Made by a program: the position numbers and the translations under genes
From: a bacterium
GTDB taxonomy: Bacteria > Desulfobacterota_D > UBA1144
DNA: 44,588 nucleotides
NCBI GenBank assembly: GCA_002708105.2
Contig: PAOQ02000012.1
Location: forward strand, 8,141-52,728
Reading direction: 5' to 3'
In this document: positions 17,683 to 25,357 of the stretch, one piece after another
How positions within the stretch are numbered: the first letter of the stretch is position 1
How the letters are laid out: each line of letters begins with the position of its first letter
The notes under the pieces: generated by a model
The model's database searches: none
What the model was told of the DNA's origin: nothing
The model's input: the letters and a program-made list of their open reading frames with translations, nothing else

Positions 17683-19368
17683 TTGAAACAAACAAAATAC
17701 TATGTATTTGTATTCTCTATTTTTACCTTTTTATATTTCACTGGTGGTACTCCAATCAATTTCGTAAATAATGAATGGCTTTCTCCTGGAGATTCTGCCT
17801 GGCATTGGATTAATTGGCTTTTTTTTAAAGAAACTTCAATCTTACAGTTTCCAATTTTTGAGAATTACAACTATGGAATGGAGCTTTCGTCTTCAATTGC
17901 AATTAATGATTCTTTGCCAATAATGGCATTAATATTTAAACCTTTTTCTTCTATTCTCCCATTTGATTTTCAGTATTTTGGTTTATGGATCCTAATTTGT
18001 TTTATTATGCAAGGACAATTAGGGCTAATACTATTAAGAAAAATTACTAAGAACGAATTTTTATCTTTTATTGGTGCATGTTTTTTTATCCTAGCACCCC
18101 CTTTCTTATGGAGATTGTGGGGACACTATTCTTTGATGGCACACTGGCTAATTATATTGGGAATAATTATCTTTTATTCTACTAATTTTAATCTTAAAAA
18201 TTGGATTTTTTTATTAATTCTAACAGCTCTGGTTAATGCATATATCTTAGCAATCATACTAAGTATTTTTATACTTGATCTAATATTCCGAAGAAGTATA
18301 GGAGAATTTACTAAAAAAGAGTCTCTTTTGATATTCTTTAAAACATTCAGCCTATTACTGTTGTCACTTTATGTATTTGGGTATTTTTCAAATGGTGTAA
18401 GTATCGGTAGTGGAGGCTACTCCCTTTATCGTGCTAATTTAAATACCTTTTTTAATGATAATAATTTTTGGTCATATATCATGCCAGATATTGGATCGAT
18501 ACCAAATGACTATGAGGGATTTGGTTTTTTAGGAATTGGTATGATTATTCTTTTAGTTATTTCACTTTATGAAATATTCAGAAATCAATCTTTAATAAAT
18601 TCTATATTTACTAAGAAAAATACTTATCTACTATGCTTATCTTTAATACTTTTTCTTTTTGCGATAACAAATAAAGTTACTTTTGGTTCTAATGTTTTGT
18701 TTGAATTTGATTTACCTGAAGTCTTTAAGCTTGTTACTAGACCACTTAGATCTTCTGGTAGAATGGTTTGGCTAATTTTCTATTTAATTTATTGTGCAAT
18801 ATTTTTTATTTTGGCTCGCTCAAAGCATGTAAGGGTTTATAAATATTTATTACCTATTTTGTTAATTGTTCAAATACTTGATACTGGTGCAGTCGCCTCT
18901 AATTTTAGGTTTAAAATGTCGGATAGCAGAGCCTATTATTTAAAGCCTTATATTAATAGCAATGATCCAGCAAATATTGCCATAGTTAAAACATTGAATT
19001 CCTTTTGGGACTCTCCACTGACTTCCCCAGAATGGGTTAATATTAAAGACAACTACGATAAAATTATCTATATATATCCAAAAAATAGGCCTAAAAATGC
19101 TTACCCTTTAGTATATTTTGCTGCCAAAAATAAGATGGCAACTAATTTTGGATATTTTTCCAGATATAAAGGTTCTAAGCGAGATGAAATTTATTCAAAA
19201 ATTGACGAAACACTTAATACAAGCTCATATGATATAAATTCTATATATGTATTTGATGAACTTATAGACGACAAATGGAAACTAACTCTTCAGAAATGTC
19301 TTCCAACAGATTTATGTAAGGTTTTGGATGGATATAGAGTTTTTGCAAAGGATTTTAACCTTAAATAA
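17683..19368 (+). CDS. polytopic GT-C-like protein, DUF6311-type, paralog 4 of 6
   Basis: A 561-residue multi-helix membrane protein. It has loop-1 Asp (D37 in SPGDSAWHW), FPIFENYNYGMEL, NDSLPIMA (D76), FQYFGLW, WRLWGH then AHW, LRSSGRMVW and NFGYFSR. It is closest in motif to paralog 2 (14130), a likely recent duplicate pair now on opposite strands. Translation starts at a TTG with a strong GGAGGT 8 bases upstream, unlike its relatives. The gtrB-like gene starts 35 bases after its end on the same strand. That pairing (polyprenyl-phosphate sugar synthase beside a polytopic transferase) mirrors gtrB with gtrC in phage and O-antigen glucosylation cassettes. Confidence 0.75.
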   Translation: MKQTKYYVFVFSIFTFLYFTGGTPINFVNNEWLSPGDSAWHWINWLFFKETSILQFPIFENYNYGMELSSSIAINDSLPIMALIFKPFSSILPFDFQYFGLWILICFIMQGQLGLILLRKITKNEFLSFIGACFFILAPPFLWRLWGHYSLMAHWLIILGIIIFYSTNFNLKNWIFLLILTALVNAYILAIILSIFILDLIFRRSIGEFTKKESLLIFFKTFSLLLLSLYVFGYFSNGVSIGSGGYSLYRANLNTFFNDNNFWSYIMPDIGSIPNDYEGFGFLGIGMIILLVISLYEIFRNQSLINSIFTKKNTYLLCLSLILFLFAITNKVTFGSNVLFEFDLPEVFKLVTRPLRSSGRMVWLIFYLIYCAIFFILARSKHVRVYKYLLPILLIVQILDTGAVASNFRFKMSDSRAYYLKPYINSNDPANIAIVKTLNSFWDSPLTSPEWVNIKDNYDKIIYIYPKNRPKNAYPLVYFAAKNKMATNFGYFSRYKGSKRDEIYSKIDETLNTSSYDINSIYVFDELIDDKWKLTLQKCLPTDLCKVLDGYRVFAKDFNLK

Positions 19369-19390
19369 TTTATTAATTTTAGCTTTATGA

Positions 19391-19396
19391 TATTAT
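19391..19396 (+). promoter_or_regulatory. -10-like TATTAT before the gtrB-like gene
   Basis: TATTAT ends 6 bases before ATG 19403, so a transcript from it would start at or next to the start codon. There is no Shine-Dalgarno sequence. This may be an internal promoter between paralog 4 and the gtrB-like gene. Confidence 0.3.
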
Positions 19397-19402
19397 TGCA
19401 TT

Positions 19403-20320
19403 ATGTCTGATGATAAGAATTTGTATACTATTATTGTCCCGGTATTAAATATAACGACCTCACTGGTGGAGCTAACTAGCCGCATTCAAAGCGTAATGAA
19501 TTCAGAGGGACATTCTTTCGAGATTATTTTTATTGATGATGGATCAACTAACGTTGAAACTCTTAAAATAATGAAGGATATACAGAAAAAAGAAGGAGTT
19601 GAGGTAACCATAATTTCTTTCTTTAAAAATTTTGGACAACAAGCCGGTATCCTTGCAGGGATTAATAATGCTAAGGGAAACTATTTAATTACGATGGACG
19701 GGGATTTAGAGCATAGACCTGAAGATCTTCCTCTTTTAATTAAAGAGCAAGCTAATTTTGACCATGATGTGGTTTTTGCAAATTTTACTGAAAAAACTCA
19801 TGGCGCTATTAAAAAATTTTTTAGTACTATTTATACGACAATTGAAAGGAAAATTTTAAAGTATCCTAAAGGCACAAAGAGGAGTGCTTTTTGGATAATG
19901 AAAAAAGAGGTTGGAGAGCAGGTTTTAAAATTTAATTCTTTAAACCCAAGCTTAAGTATTCTTATAATTAAAGTTACAAATAAAATAGGAACCGTAGAAG
20001 TTCCACAAGGAAAAAGAGATGAAGGTGAATCGGCCTATACGGTATCAAAGTTAATTTACCTTGCAAGCTCATTATTTATAAATAATAGTGGTTTTATTTT
20101 AAGGTCTTATTTATTTTTCGGCCTTATTACCTTAGGAATATTTATATCTACTCTGGTTTTTAAGCCAATGGAAAATATAGCAACTATTTGGCTTCTTTTT
20201 ATAGTAATACCTCTAATTGTTATTGGCTTTGCTATTATTGGAGAGTATTTGTTTAGAATAATTCAAAATGTAGAAAAACAACCTTTGTATTTAATTCGAG
20301 AAATTATCAAGAAAGACTAG
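19403..20320 (+). CDS. polyprenyl-phosphate glycosyltransferase, GtrB/ArnC/DPM1 type
   Basis: Transfers a sugar from a nucleotide donor to polyprenyl phosphate on the cytoplasmic face. The 305-residue protein has the complete GT2 layout: IIVPVLN, IDDGST (nucleotide site), NFGQQAGILAGI, MDGDLEHRPED (DxD metal site) and GKRDEGESAYTVSKL, then two membrane helices at about residues 230-285 and a short basic tail. That is the standard GtrB/ArnC architecture. It is the most complete GT2 in the window and could supply donor for one or more of the GT-C paralogs. The gene's TAG stop and the stop of the convergent gene at 20317 share the palindrome CTAG. Confidence 0.88.
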   Translation: MSDDKNLYTIIVPVLNITTSLVELTSRIQSVMNSEGHSFEIIFIDDGSTNVETLKIMKDIQKKEGVEVTIISFFKNFGQQAGILAGINNAKGNYLITMDGDLEHRPEDLPLLIKEQANFDHDVVFANFTEKTHGAIKKFFSTIYTTIERKILKYPKGTKRSAFWIMKKEVGEQVLKFNSLNPSLSILIIKVTNKIGTVEVPQGKRDEGESAYTVSKLIYLASSLFINNSGFILRSYLFFGLITLGIFISTLVFKPMENIATIWLLFIVIPLIVIGFAIIGEYLFRIIQNVEKQPLYLIREIIKKD

Positions 20321-21969
20321 GGTGTATAGACTCTATAGCCATCAATAATTTTAATTAAACTAGGATTATTTTTACTCACATGTTCCCATGCTTCGTCATT
20401 GAAAAACACATATACAGAATTTTTATCAAATTTATTACTTTTGATTTGATCTAATAACTTTAAGTTTTGCTTTCTCACACTCTTTTTATTTACTCTTGAG
20501 AAATATCCAAAATTTGTTTCCATTTTATTCTTTGCAGCAAAAAAGGCTAGGGGGAAATAATCTTTTGGAAATCGTGTTGGCACAACATATATTATTTTCT
20601 TATATTTTTTAGAAAAGTTTTCCCATTCTGGACTTTTAAGCTCAGCATTTCTTTTGTATATCTCTGAATATTTATTCTTATCTTTATAGAATACCGTTTT
20701 GACTTGATTAAAAGTTGGTTGCATATCATAGAATTGAATAAATAAAAATCCTATTACTAGTGGATATCTGTAGTTTTTTAGATATCTAAAAATAATTACA
20801 AATATTAATATATATATTAGATAATAATTAATCCAAAAAAATCTTCCCGAGCTCCGGAAGGTTTTAGTTATAATTTTTGTAAAGTTTGGTAAATCATAAG
20901 AAAATAATTGAAGATTACCTATAAAAATATTATTTGAAATAGAATATAAAGTAATCAATATAAAAAATATCATATTAGCTTTATATTTTGGTTCTTTTAA
21001 TTTCTTTTTTAATTCTCCAAAATTTATAAAAACAACAGGAATGATAATAGCTAGAAGGAATATGATTCCTGAACCAAGGAAATTAAAACCTTCATAATCA
21101 CCATAGCCTAAATTAATACTAGGTGTATTTAGCTCTGGAAATATCCTTGATGCGCTAAGTGTTACTTCTGCCTTTGGATCAAAAAGAGCATTAAGATTCA
21201 TTTTGAATTTACCGAAACCATGATTTGTAAAACCGCCACCAATCATAAAATATCCCAGAGAATAAAGGAGAACAAATAGGTAGGAGAAAAATAACAAGAT
21301 AGGTTTTACGGCAATCTTTATATGTCTTTTTACCAAATATTCTTTATAAATAGCCATTATAAAAATTATTGATATAAACCCTATGTAGTATCCATGAACT
21401 AAGGACGATAAGGTTATTAGAAGAACCCATTGGGTAAATTTAAAATCTTTAGATAGGTATAAATATATTCCTAAAAGTATTATCCAGTGAGATGCTAAAG
21501 CTAAATGTGAGAAGAATAATTTGTTTAGAAAAATAGGGGAGATACAAAAAAATATTATTGAAATTAGTCTAAATTTTTCATCGTCTATATATAATTTTAA
21601 AATCTTGTCAGCTATTATTGCCTGCAGAACAAATGAAAGTAATATCCATAAGCCAAAATATTGGAATTGAAAATCTAATATTGAATTAAAAAATTTAAAA
21701 AAAACTGCAAATATAGGAAGAGAGTCTGTATAAATTAATGAGCTTCCCGTATAAAGACCAAAGCTAATATTCTTTAATAGGGGAAATTGTAATAAATCAG
21801 TTTCTCTAAAGAAAAGCCATCCGAGCAAATGCTGTTGAGCGTCACAAATTATCGGACAATCGATTAGCCAATAAATATTTCTAAAATCAAGGATATCCCA
21901 CCCTGCTATGAATCCAAAAAGTAGGAATCCAATTAGAATTGAAAAATATAAGCTTTTTTCCTTATACAT
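20317..21969 (-). CDS. polytopic GT-C-like protein, DUF6311-type, paralog 5 of 6
   Basis: A 550-residue multi-helix membrane protein. It shows the family motifs with a longer first loop: acidic residues D37 and D43 flank two Cys (the region LIDCPIICDAQ), an insertion not seen in the others. Further on are FPLLKNISFG, TDSLPIFA (D82), FQYFGLW, SHW, FRSSGRFFW and NFGYFSR. The paired Cys could form a disulfide in the periplasm. It is convergent with the gtrB-like gene, sharing a CTAG stop, and follows the methyltransferase gene by 30 bases. Confidence 0.75.
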   Translation of the reverse strand: MYKEKSLYFSILIGFLLFGFIAGWDILDFRNIYWLIDCPIICDAQQHLLGWLFFRETDLLQFPLLKNISFGLYTGSSLIYTDSLPIFAVFFKFFNSILDFQFQYFGLWILLSFVLQAIIADKILKLYIDDEKFRLISIIFFCISPIFLNKLFFSHLALASHWIILLGIYLYLSKDFKFTQWVLLITLSSLVHGYYIGFISIIFIMAIYKEYLVKRHIKIAVKPILLFFSYLFVLLYSLGYFMIGGGFTNHGFGKFKMNLNALFDPKAEVTLSASRIFPELNTPSINLGYGDYEGFNFLGSGIIFLLAIIIPVVFINFGELKKKLKEPKYKANMIFFILITLYSISNNIFIGNLQLFSYDLPNFTKIITKTFRSSGRFFWINYYLIYILIFVIIFRYLKNYRYPLVIGFLFIQFYDMQPTFNQVKTVFYKDKNKYSEIYKRNAELKSPEWENFSKKYKKIIYVVPTRFPKDYFPLAFFAAKNKMETNFGYFSRVNKKSVRKQNLKLLDQIKSNKFDKNSVYVFFNDEAWEHVSKNNPSLIKIIDGYRVYTP

Positions 21970-21999
21970 AATTTATTAAATGATTAAAACATACAAAAA

Positions 22000-22821
22000 C
22001 TATTTTAAAAAGTTTTTAATCTCTAACTTCATATATGGAAAAGGTATCTTAAGAAAATTAAAGATTAATCTGTTTAGTTTAATTTTATATAAAAATTGGC
22101 ATAATTTACCCAGAAGGCCATGTCTTTCTAGAAAGAAATTATCATGAGTAAATCTATTAAACAACCTATCGTGAATGTGTGAATCAAATTTTCCGCTATA
22201 TTTATTATCTATATATTTCTTTACATGCCTAGCTTTAATAAAATTAACTGATTCCCAATTTCCTTGAATTCCTAAATTTTCTTCATAATTTCTAATTTTC
22301 TTTTCAAAGATTTTGTATGTTATGTCTTTATTTATGATAATAGGAATTATTACATGAGTTTCATAAGGCAGATCATAGGTTGGACAAAGAATTATTGATA
22401 TCCCATTTGGCGATAAAAGTGATTGTGTTTTATCTATATATGATTTCCAGCTTTCAACATGCTCACAAACATTGATTGAAAAAATCACATCAAATTTATC
22501 GTTAGTATTAAAATCTTCAATTTTAGATTTTACAAATTGAACCTTATTTATTGAGTCAAGAATATTACTAAATTTCTCATAGCTTGAAATAAAAGGGTCA
22601 ACTCCTAGATACGAGTTCTTTGGAAAAATATCTGAAAGTTCATTTAATAATAGTCCTGGACCGCAGCCTACCTCAAGTACTTTTCCCTCTAAATTTTCTA
22701 AATATTCTTTAATTTCACTAAAGCCAAATATTGCTTCTCTTAAAAGGTAGATGTCCCTTTCTTTAGAAGGTAATAAATGTGCGTATTTCTTATATAAATA
22801 TTCAAACTCTAAATCTTTCAT
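22000..22821 (-). CDS. class I SAM-dependent methyltransferase
   Basis: A 273-residue soluble protein. Motif I is VLEVGCGPGLLL (residues about 47-58), motif II is LGVDPF, and the acidic post-motif is FDVIFSINVCEHVESW. These are the hallmarks of Methyltransf_11/25-type enzymes, with a C-terminal half of about 110 residues that I do not recognise. It lies between two polytopic glycosyltransferase genes on the same strand (gaps of 30 and 49 bases), so sugar or lipid-linked glycan O-methylation is the likely role. Methylation often caps glycan chains. The substrate is unknown. Confidence 0.82.
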   Translation of the reverse strand: MKDLEFEYLYKKYAHLLPSKERDIYLLREAIFGFSEIKEYLENLEGKVLEVGCGPGLLLNELSDIFPKNSYLGVDPFISSYEKFSNILDSINKVQFVKSKIEDFNTNDKFDVIFSINVCEHVESWKSYIDKTQSLLSPNGISIILCPTYDLPYETHVIIPIIINKDITYKIFEKKIRNYEENLGIQGNWESVNFIKARHVKKYIDNKYSGKFDSHIHDRLFNRFTHDNFFLERHGLLGKLCQFLYKIKLNRLIFNFLKIPFPYMKLEIKNFLK

Positions 22822-22833
22822 TTTTAAATTTCT

Positions 22834-22839
22834 ATTATA
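22834..22839 (-). promoter_or_regulatory. -10 element TATAAT before the methyltransferase
   Basis: TATAAT on the minus strand, 12 bases before ATG 22821 with no Shine-Dalgarno sequence. The start point would leave a leader of about five bases. Confidence 0.35.
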
Positions 22840-22870
22840 ATCATATTTAAGATTTTTTTAAAGCTGTGTT

Positions 22871-24514
22871 TCACTTAGTTGATACTGCAAGAATTTTAAA
22901 ATCATTAATGTTTTTTATCAAATAGTCTGATTTATTATAATTTTCTATAATATATTGCCATAAATTATCATCATAAATAAAGTATAGAGTATCTTCATCT
23001 ATAGTTTTATTGATAATAGATTCTTCTAATTGAGTATTAACGATTTTAGTCGCGCTTTTGCTAACTCTTGAAAAATAACCAGTATTAATTTTCATTTTGT
23101 TCTTAGCTGCAAAATGTGCAATCGGAAAATAGTCTTTAGGTCTATTCGATGTAAAAACATAGCTAATTTTATTATAGTTCTTTCCAATCTTTGACCAAAT
23201 TATATCTTTCATAGGTGAGGCCCACTTAGTATTTCTTCCATTGTAAATATAAGGATTATTGAGCTTTGTACTGAAATATTGACTAGCCTTGCTTAGGTCT
23301 ATAAATTGTATAGATATAAAAATTATTAATAAAAATCTTAAAGTCTTTTTTGAATAGCTTTTAAAAATATATATTAATGAGAAGATCGTTATAAGATAAA
23401 ATATTATCCAGACAAACCTTCCAGAGCTCCTAAAAATTTTGGTTAAGAAAACAATTAAGTTTGGTACTTCATAGCTTGCAATTATATTCGTTCCTATAGT
23501 TATATTGTTTGATAATGCGAAAAAATATGAAATAAAGGCTACTAAAAGTAATGGAGATGCGAATCTTATATTTTCGAATTTTATTTTATCTTTACTAATA
23601 AAGATAGTTGTTAGAGCAATAAGAATCATGATAATCACCCCTGTTCCAGGAAAAGCAAAACCTTCGTAGCCGGATTCAGGAGTAGGTAAATTATTGAAGA
23701 AGACCGACCATATCTGATCTGGATCAAAGAAACTATTTAAATTAGCATTAAATTTCCCAAAACCTTTCCCACCTGCACCTTTTCCAACCATAAAATATCC
23801 AAAAATAAATAGAGATACAGCTAATGAGATTAAGAATTTAAGAAAACTTAGACCTAGGAACCTTAAACTAATCGATTTTTTTAATATTTTATATTTAATT
23901 AGATCTGCGATAAAAATTCCTATAATCATGGCACTTATATAAGCGTTAATTAGTAGAGAAATAATTATAAGAACAGTCCATGATTTTAGATTTAGCTCCT
24001 TCAAAGTTAAATATAGAAGGAAAGCATAAAGGATTAACCATTGACCAAGAAGCCCAAAGTGACCATGGAGTCTCCATAAGAATGGTGGCAACATAGCAAA
24101 CAGAAGGCCACCTAGAACTATAGCAAACCCATCTTTGCTATAATTTTTAAAAATTTTCATAGCAATAAATCCTTGGAGTAAGAAACATAGATATGTCCAT
24201 ATGCCAAAATATTGAAATTCAAAAGGTATCAAAGTAGAAAAGGGCTTAAAGATTATTGCCATTATTGATAGAGAGTCATTTAAAACCAAAGATGATCCCA
24301 GTTCAAGTCCATAGTCTGTATTCTTAAAAATAGGAAAATTAAATATTGACTGGTTCTTAAAAAATTGCCATCCTAGCCAATGTGTTTCTGTATCACTAGG
24401 GAAAATCCAATCTATATAGTATGGATTAATAAATTTACCGCCAGTGAAATAAATAAACCAAAGTGTGATTAGACAAAAATATGCAATGTTTTTTTTCGTT
24501 TCGTCTGATCTCAT
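22871..24514 (-). CDS. polytopic GT-C-like protein, DUF6311-type, paralog 6 of 6
   Basis: A 547-residue multi-helix membrane protein from ATG 24514; a GTG at 24520 would add two residues. It has DTETHW in loop 1, FPIFKNTDYGLEL, NDSLSIMA, FQYFGIW, WRLHGH then GQW (Gln instead of His), FRSSGRFVW and NTGYFSR (Thr for the usual Phe). It belongs to the WRL-x-GH subgroup with 14130 and 17683. It is upstream of the methyltransferase on the same strand and divergent from pgpA, marking the right end of the array. Confidence 0.75.
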   Translation of the reverse strand: MRSDETKKNIAYFCLITLWFIYFTGGKFINPYYIDWIFPSDTETHWLGWQFFKNQSIFNFPIFKNTDYGLELGSSLVLNDSLSIMAIIFKPFSTLIPFEFQYFGIWTYLCFLLQGFIAMKIFKNYSKDGFAIVLGGLLFAMLPPFLWRLHGHFGLLGQWLILYAFLLYLTLKELNLKSWTVLIIISLLINAYISAMIIGIFIADLIKYKILKKSISLRFLGLSFLKFLISLAVSLFIFGYFMVGKGAGGKGFGKFNANLNSFFDPDQIWSVFFNNLPTPESGYEGFAFPGTGVIIMILIALTTIFISKDKIKFENIRFASPLLLVAFISYFFALSNNITIGTNIIASYEVPNLIVFLTKIFRSSGRFVWIIFYLITIFSLIYIFKSYSKKTLRFLLIIFISIQFIDLSKASQYFSTKLNNPYIYNGRNTKWASPMKDIIWSKIGKNYNKISYVFTSNRPKDYFPIAHFAAKNKMKINTGYFSRVSKSATKIVNTQLEESIINKTIDEDTLYFIYDDNLWQYIIENYNKSDYLIKNINDFKILAVSTK

Positions 24515-24590
24515 ATCCACATTTTTAATTTACAATTGATATTAACTAAAGACAAGGACAGAAAATATTAGTCCTATTATTTTAATTTTT

Positions 24591-24596
24591 TATAAT
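24591..24596 (+). promoter_or_regulatory. -10 element TATAAT before pgpA
   Basis: TATAAT ends 15 bases before ATG 24612 in the 90-base divergent gap. The predicted start leaves a leader of about eight bases, too short for a normal Shine-Dalgarno, and none is visible. Confidence 0.4.
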
Positions 24597-24611
24597 CTAT
24601 TATTATTAGCA

Positions 24612-25061
24612 ATGAACTTCCTAAATAAATTAATTTCAACTTTTTTTTATGTTGGTTTTTTACCAAAACTTCCTGGTACATTTGGCACCTTAGCTGGTGC
24701 TATTTCATATTACTATATTTATGATTTTTATAATCCATCCAATGTTGCAATGTCTTTAATAACAATTGTTATAATCGTTATATCTATATTGACCTCACAT
24801 TATGCAATTAAAATTTTTAATTCTAACGACCCTTTGTGTGTTGTTATTGATGAAGTGGCAGGAATTTATGTAGCAATGCTTTTCATACCTTTTTCTATTG
24901 TCAATTTGGTCATAGCTTTTTTCTTATTTAGATTATTTGATGTATGGAAACCATTGTTTGTTAGGGCTTTTGAAAGACTTCCAGGAGGCCTTGGAATCAC
25001 TATGGATGATATTGGAGCTGGTCTAATGGCTAATCTAACGATTCAAATTATGATTTATTAG
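24612..25061 (+). CDS. pgpA: phosphatidylglycerophosphatase A
   Basis: Removes phosphate from phosphatidylglycerophosphate to give phosphatidylglycerol in the inner membrane. The 149-residue protein has all PgpA landmarks: LPKLPGTFGTLAG near the N-terminus, VVIDEVAGIYVA in the middle, FRLFDVWKP and the C-terminal MDDIGAGLMA, with about four membrane helices. Length is normal. It is followed 15 bases later by the DUF2805 gene. This housekeeping gene between glycan genes shows that the island is woven into core chromosome rather than inserted as one piece. Confidence 0.93.
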   Translation: MNFLNKLISTFFYVGFLPKLPGTFGTLAGAISYYYIYDFYNPSNVAMSLITIVIIVISILTSHYAIKIFNSNDPLCVVIDEVAGIYVAMLFIPFSIVNLVIAFFLFRLFDVWKPLFVRAFERLPGGLGITMDDIGAGLMANLTIQIMIY

Positions 25062-25076
25062 TTATCTTAATGATAG

Positions 25077-25322
25077 ATGAATAATTCGGATATATCTAGA
25101 ATAATTGAAATGGCCTGGGAAGATAGGACCCCTTTCGAGGGAATTTATAAATCTTATAAAATTAGTGAAAAGCATGTTATTAAGATTATGAGAAGTAATC
25201 TAAGGCGTAAATCCTTTATTATGTGGAGAAAGAGGGTTCGTAGCAGAAAAACCAAGCACTCAGTTCTAAATTCAATAAAATATTTAAGGCATCAATCTAA
25301 AATTCACAATAAACATAGATAA
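25077..25322 (+). CDS. DUF2805 / TIGR03643 family small protein
   Basis: An 81-residue basic protein. It matches the TIGR03643 consensus as I recall it: RIIEMAWEDRTPFE, then SEKHVIKIMR, FIMWRKRV and the closing RKTKH. The pattern suggests a small helix-turn-helix-like domain, and the C-terminal third is rich in Lys, Arg and His, as in nucleic-acid-binding proteins. The family's function is unknown. It probably shares a transcript with pgpA (15-base gap). The C-terminal extension after RKTKH is longer than I expect for the family. Confidence 0.88.
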   Translation: MNNSDISRIIEMAWEDRTPFEGIYKSYKISEKHVIKIMRSNLRRKSFIMWRKRVRSRKTKHSVLNSIKYLRHQSKIHNKHR

Positions 25323-25357
25323 TTTTAATTTCTTTCTATTTTGTTTATAGTTTTATA

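Larger units (their letters stand above)
11524..24520. repeat. dispersed array of six paralogous membrane glycosyltransferase genes
   Basis: Genes at 11524, 14130, 15887, 17683, 20317 and 22871 encode proteins of one family (548-572 residues) that share the motifs D-x-x or D-x-E in loop 1, (N/T)DS-L-P/S-I, FQYFG-x-W, (R/S)-(A/S)-(G/A)-R-(F/M)-x-W and N-x-G-x-F-(S/A)-R. Three (14130, 17683, 22871) share WRL-x-GH before the HW or QW site and form one subgroup. The other three replace it and keep SHW. They lie in both orientations and are separated by ispA, a gtrB-like gene and a methyltransferase gene, so the array is not a simple tandem duplication. Confidence 0.8.
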
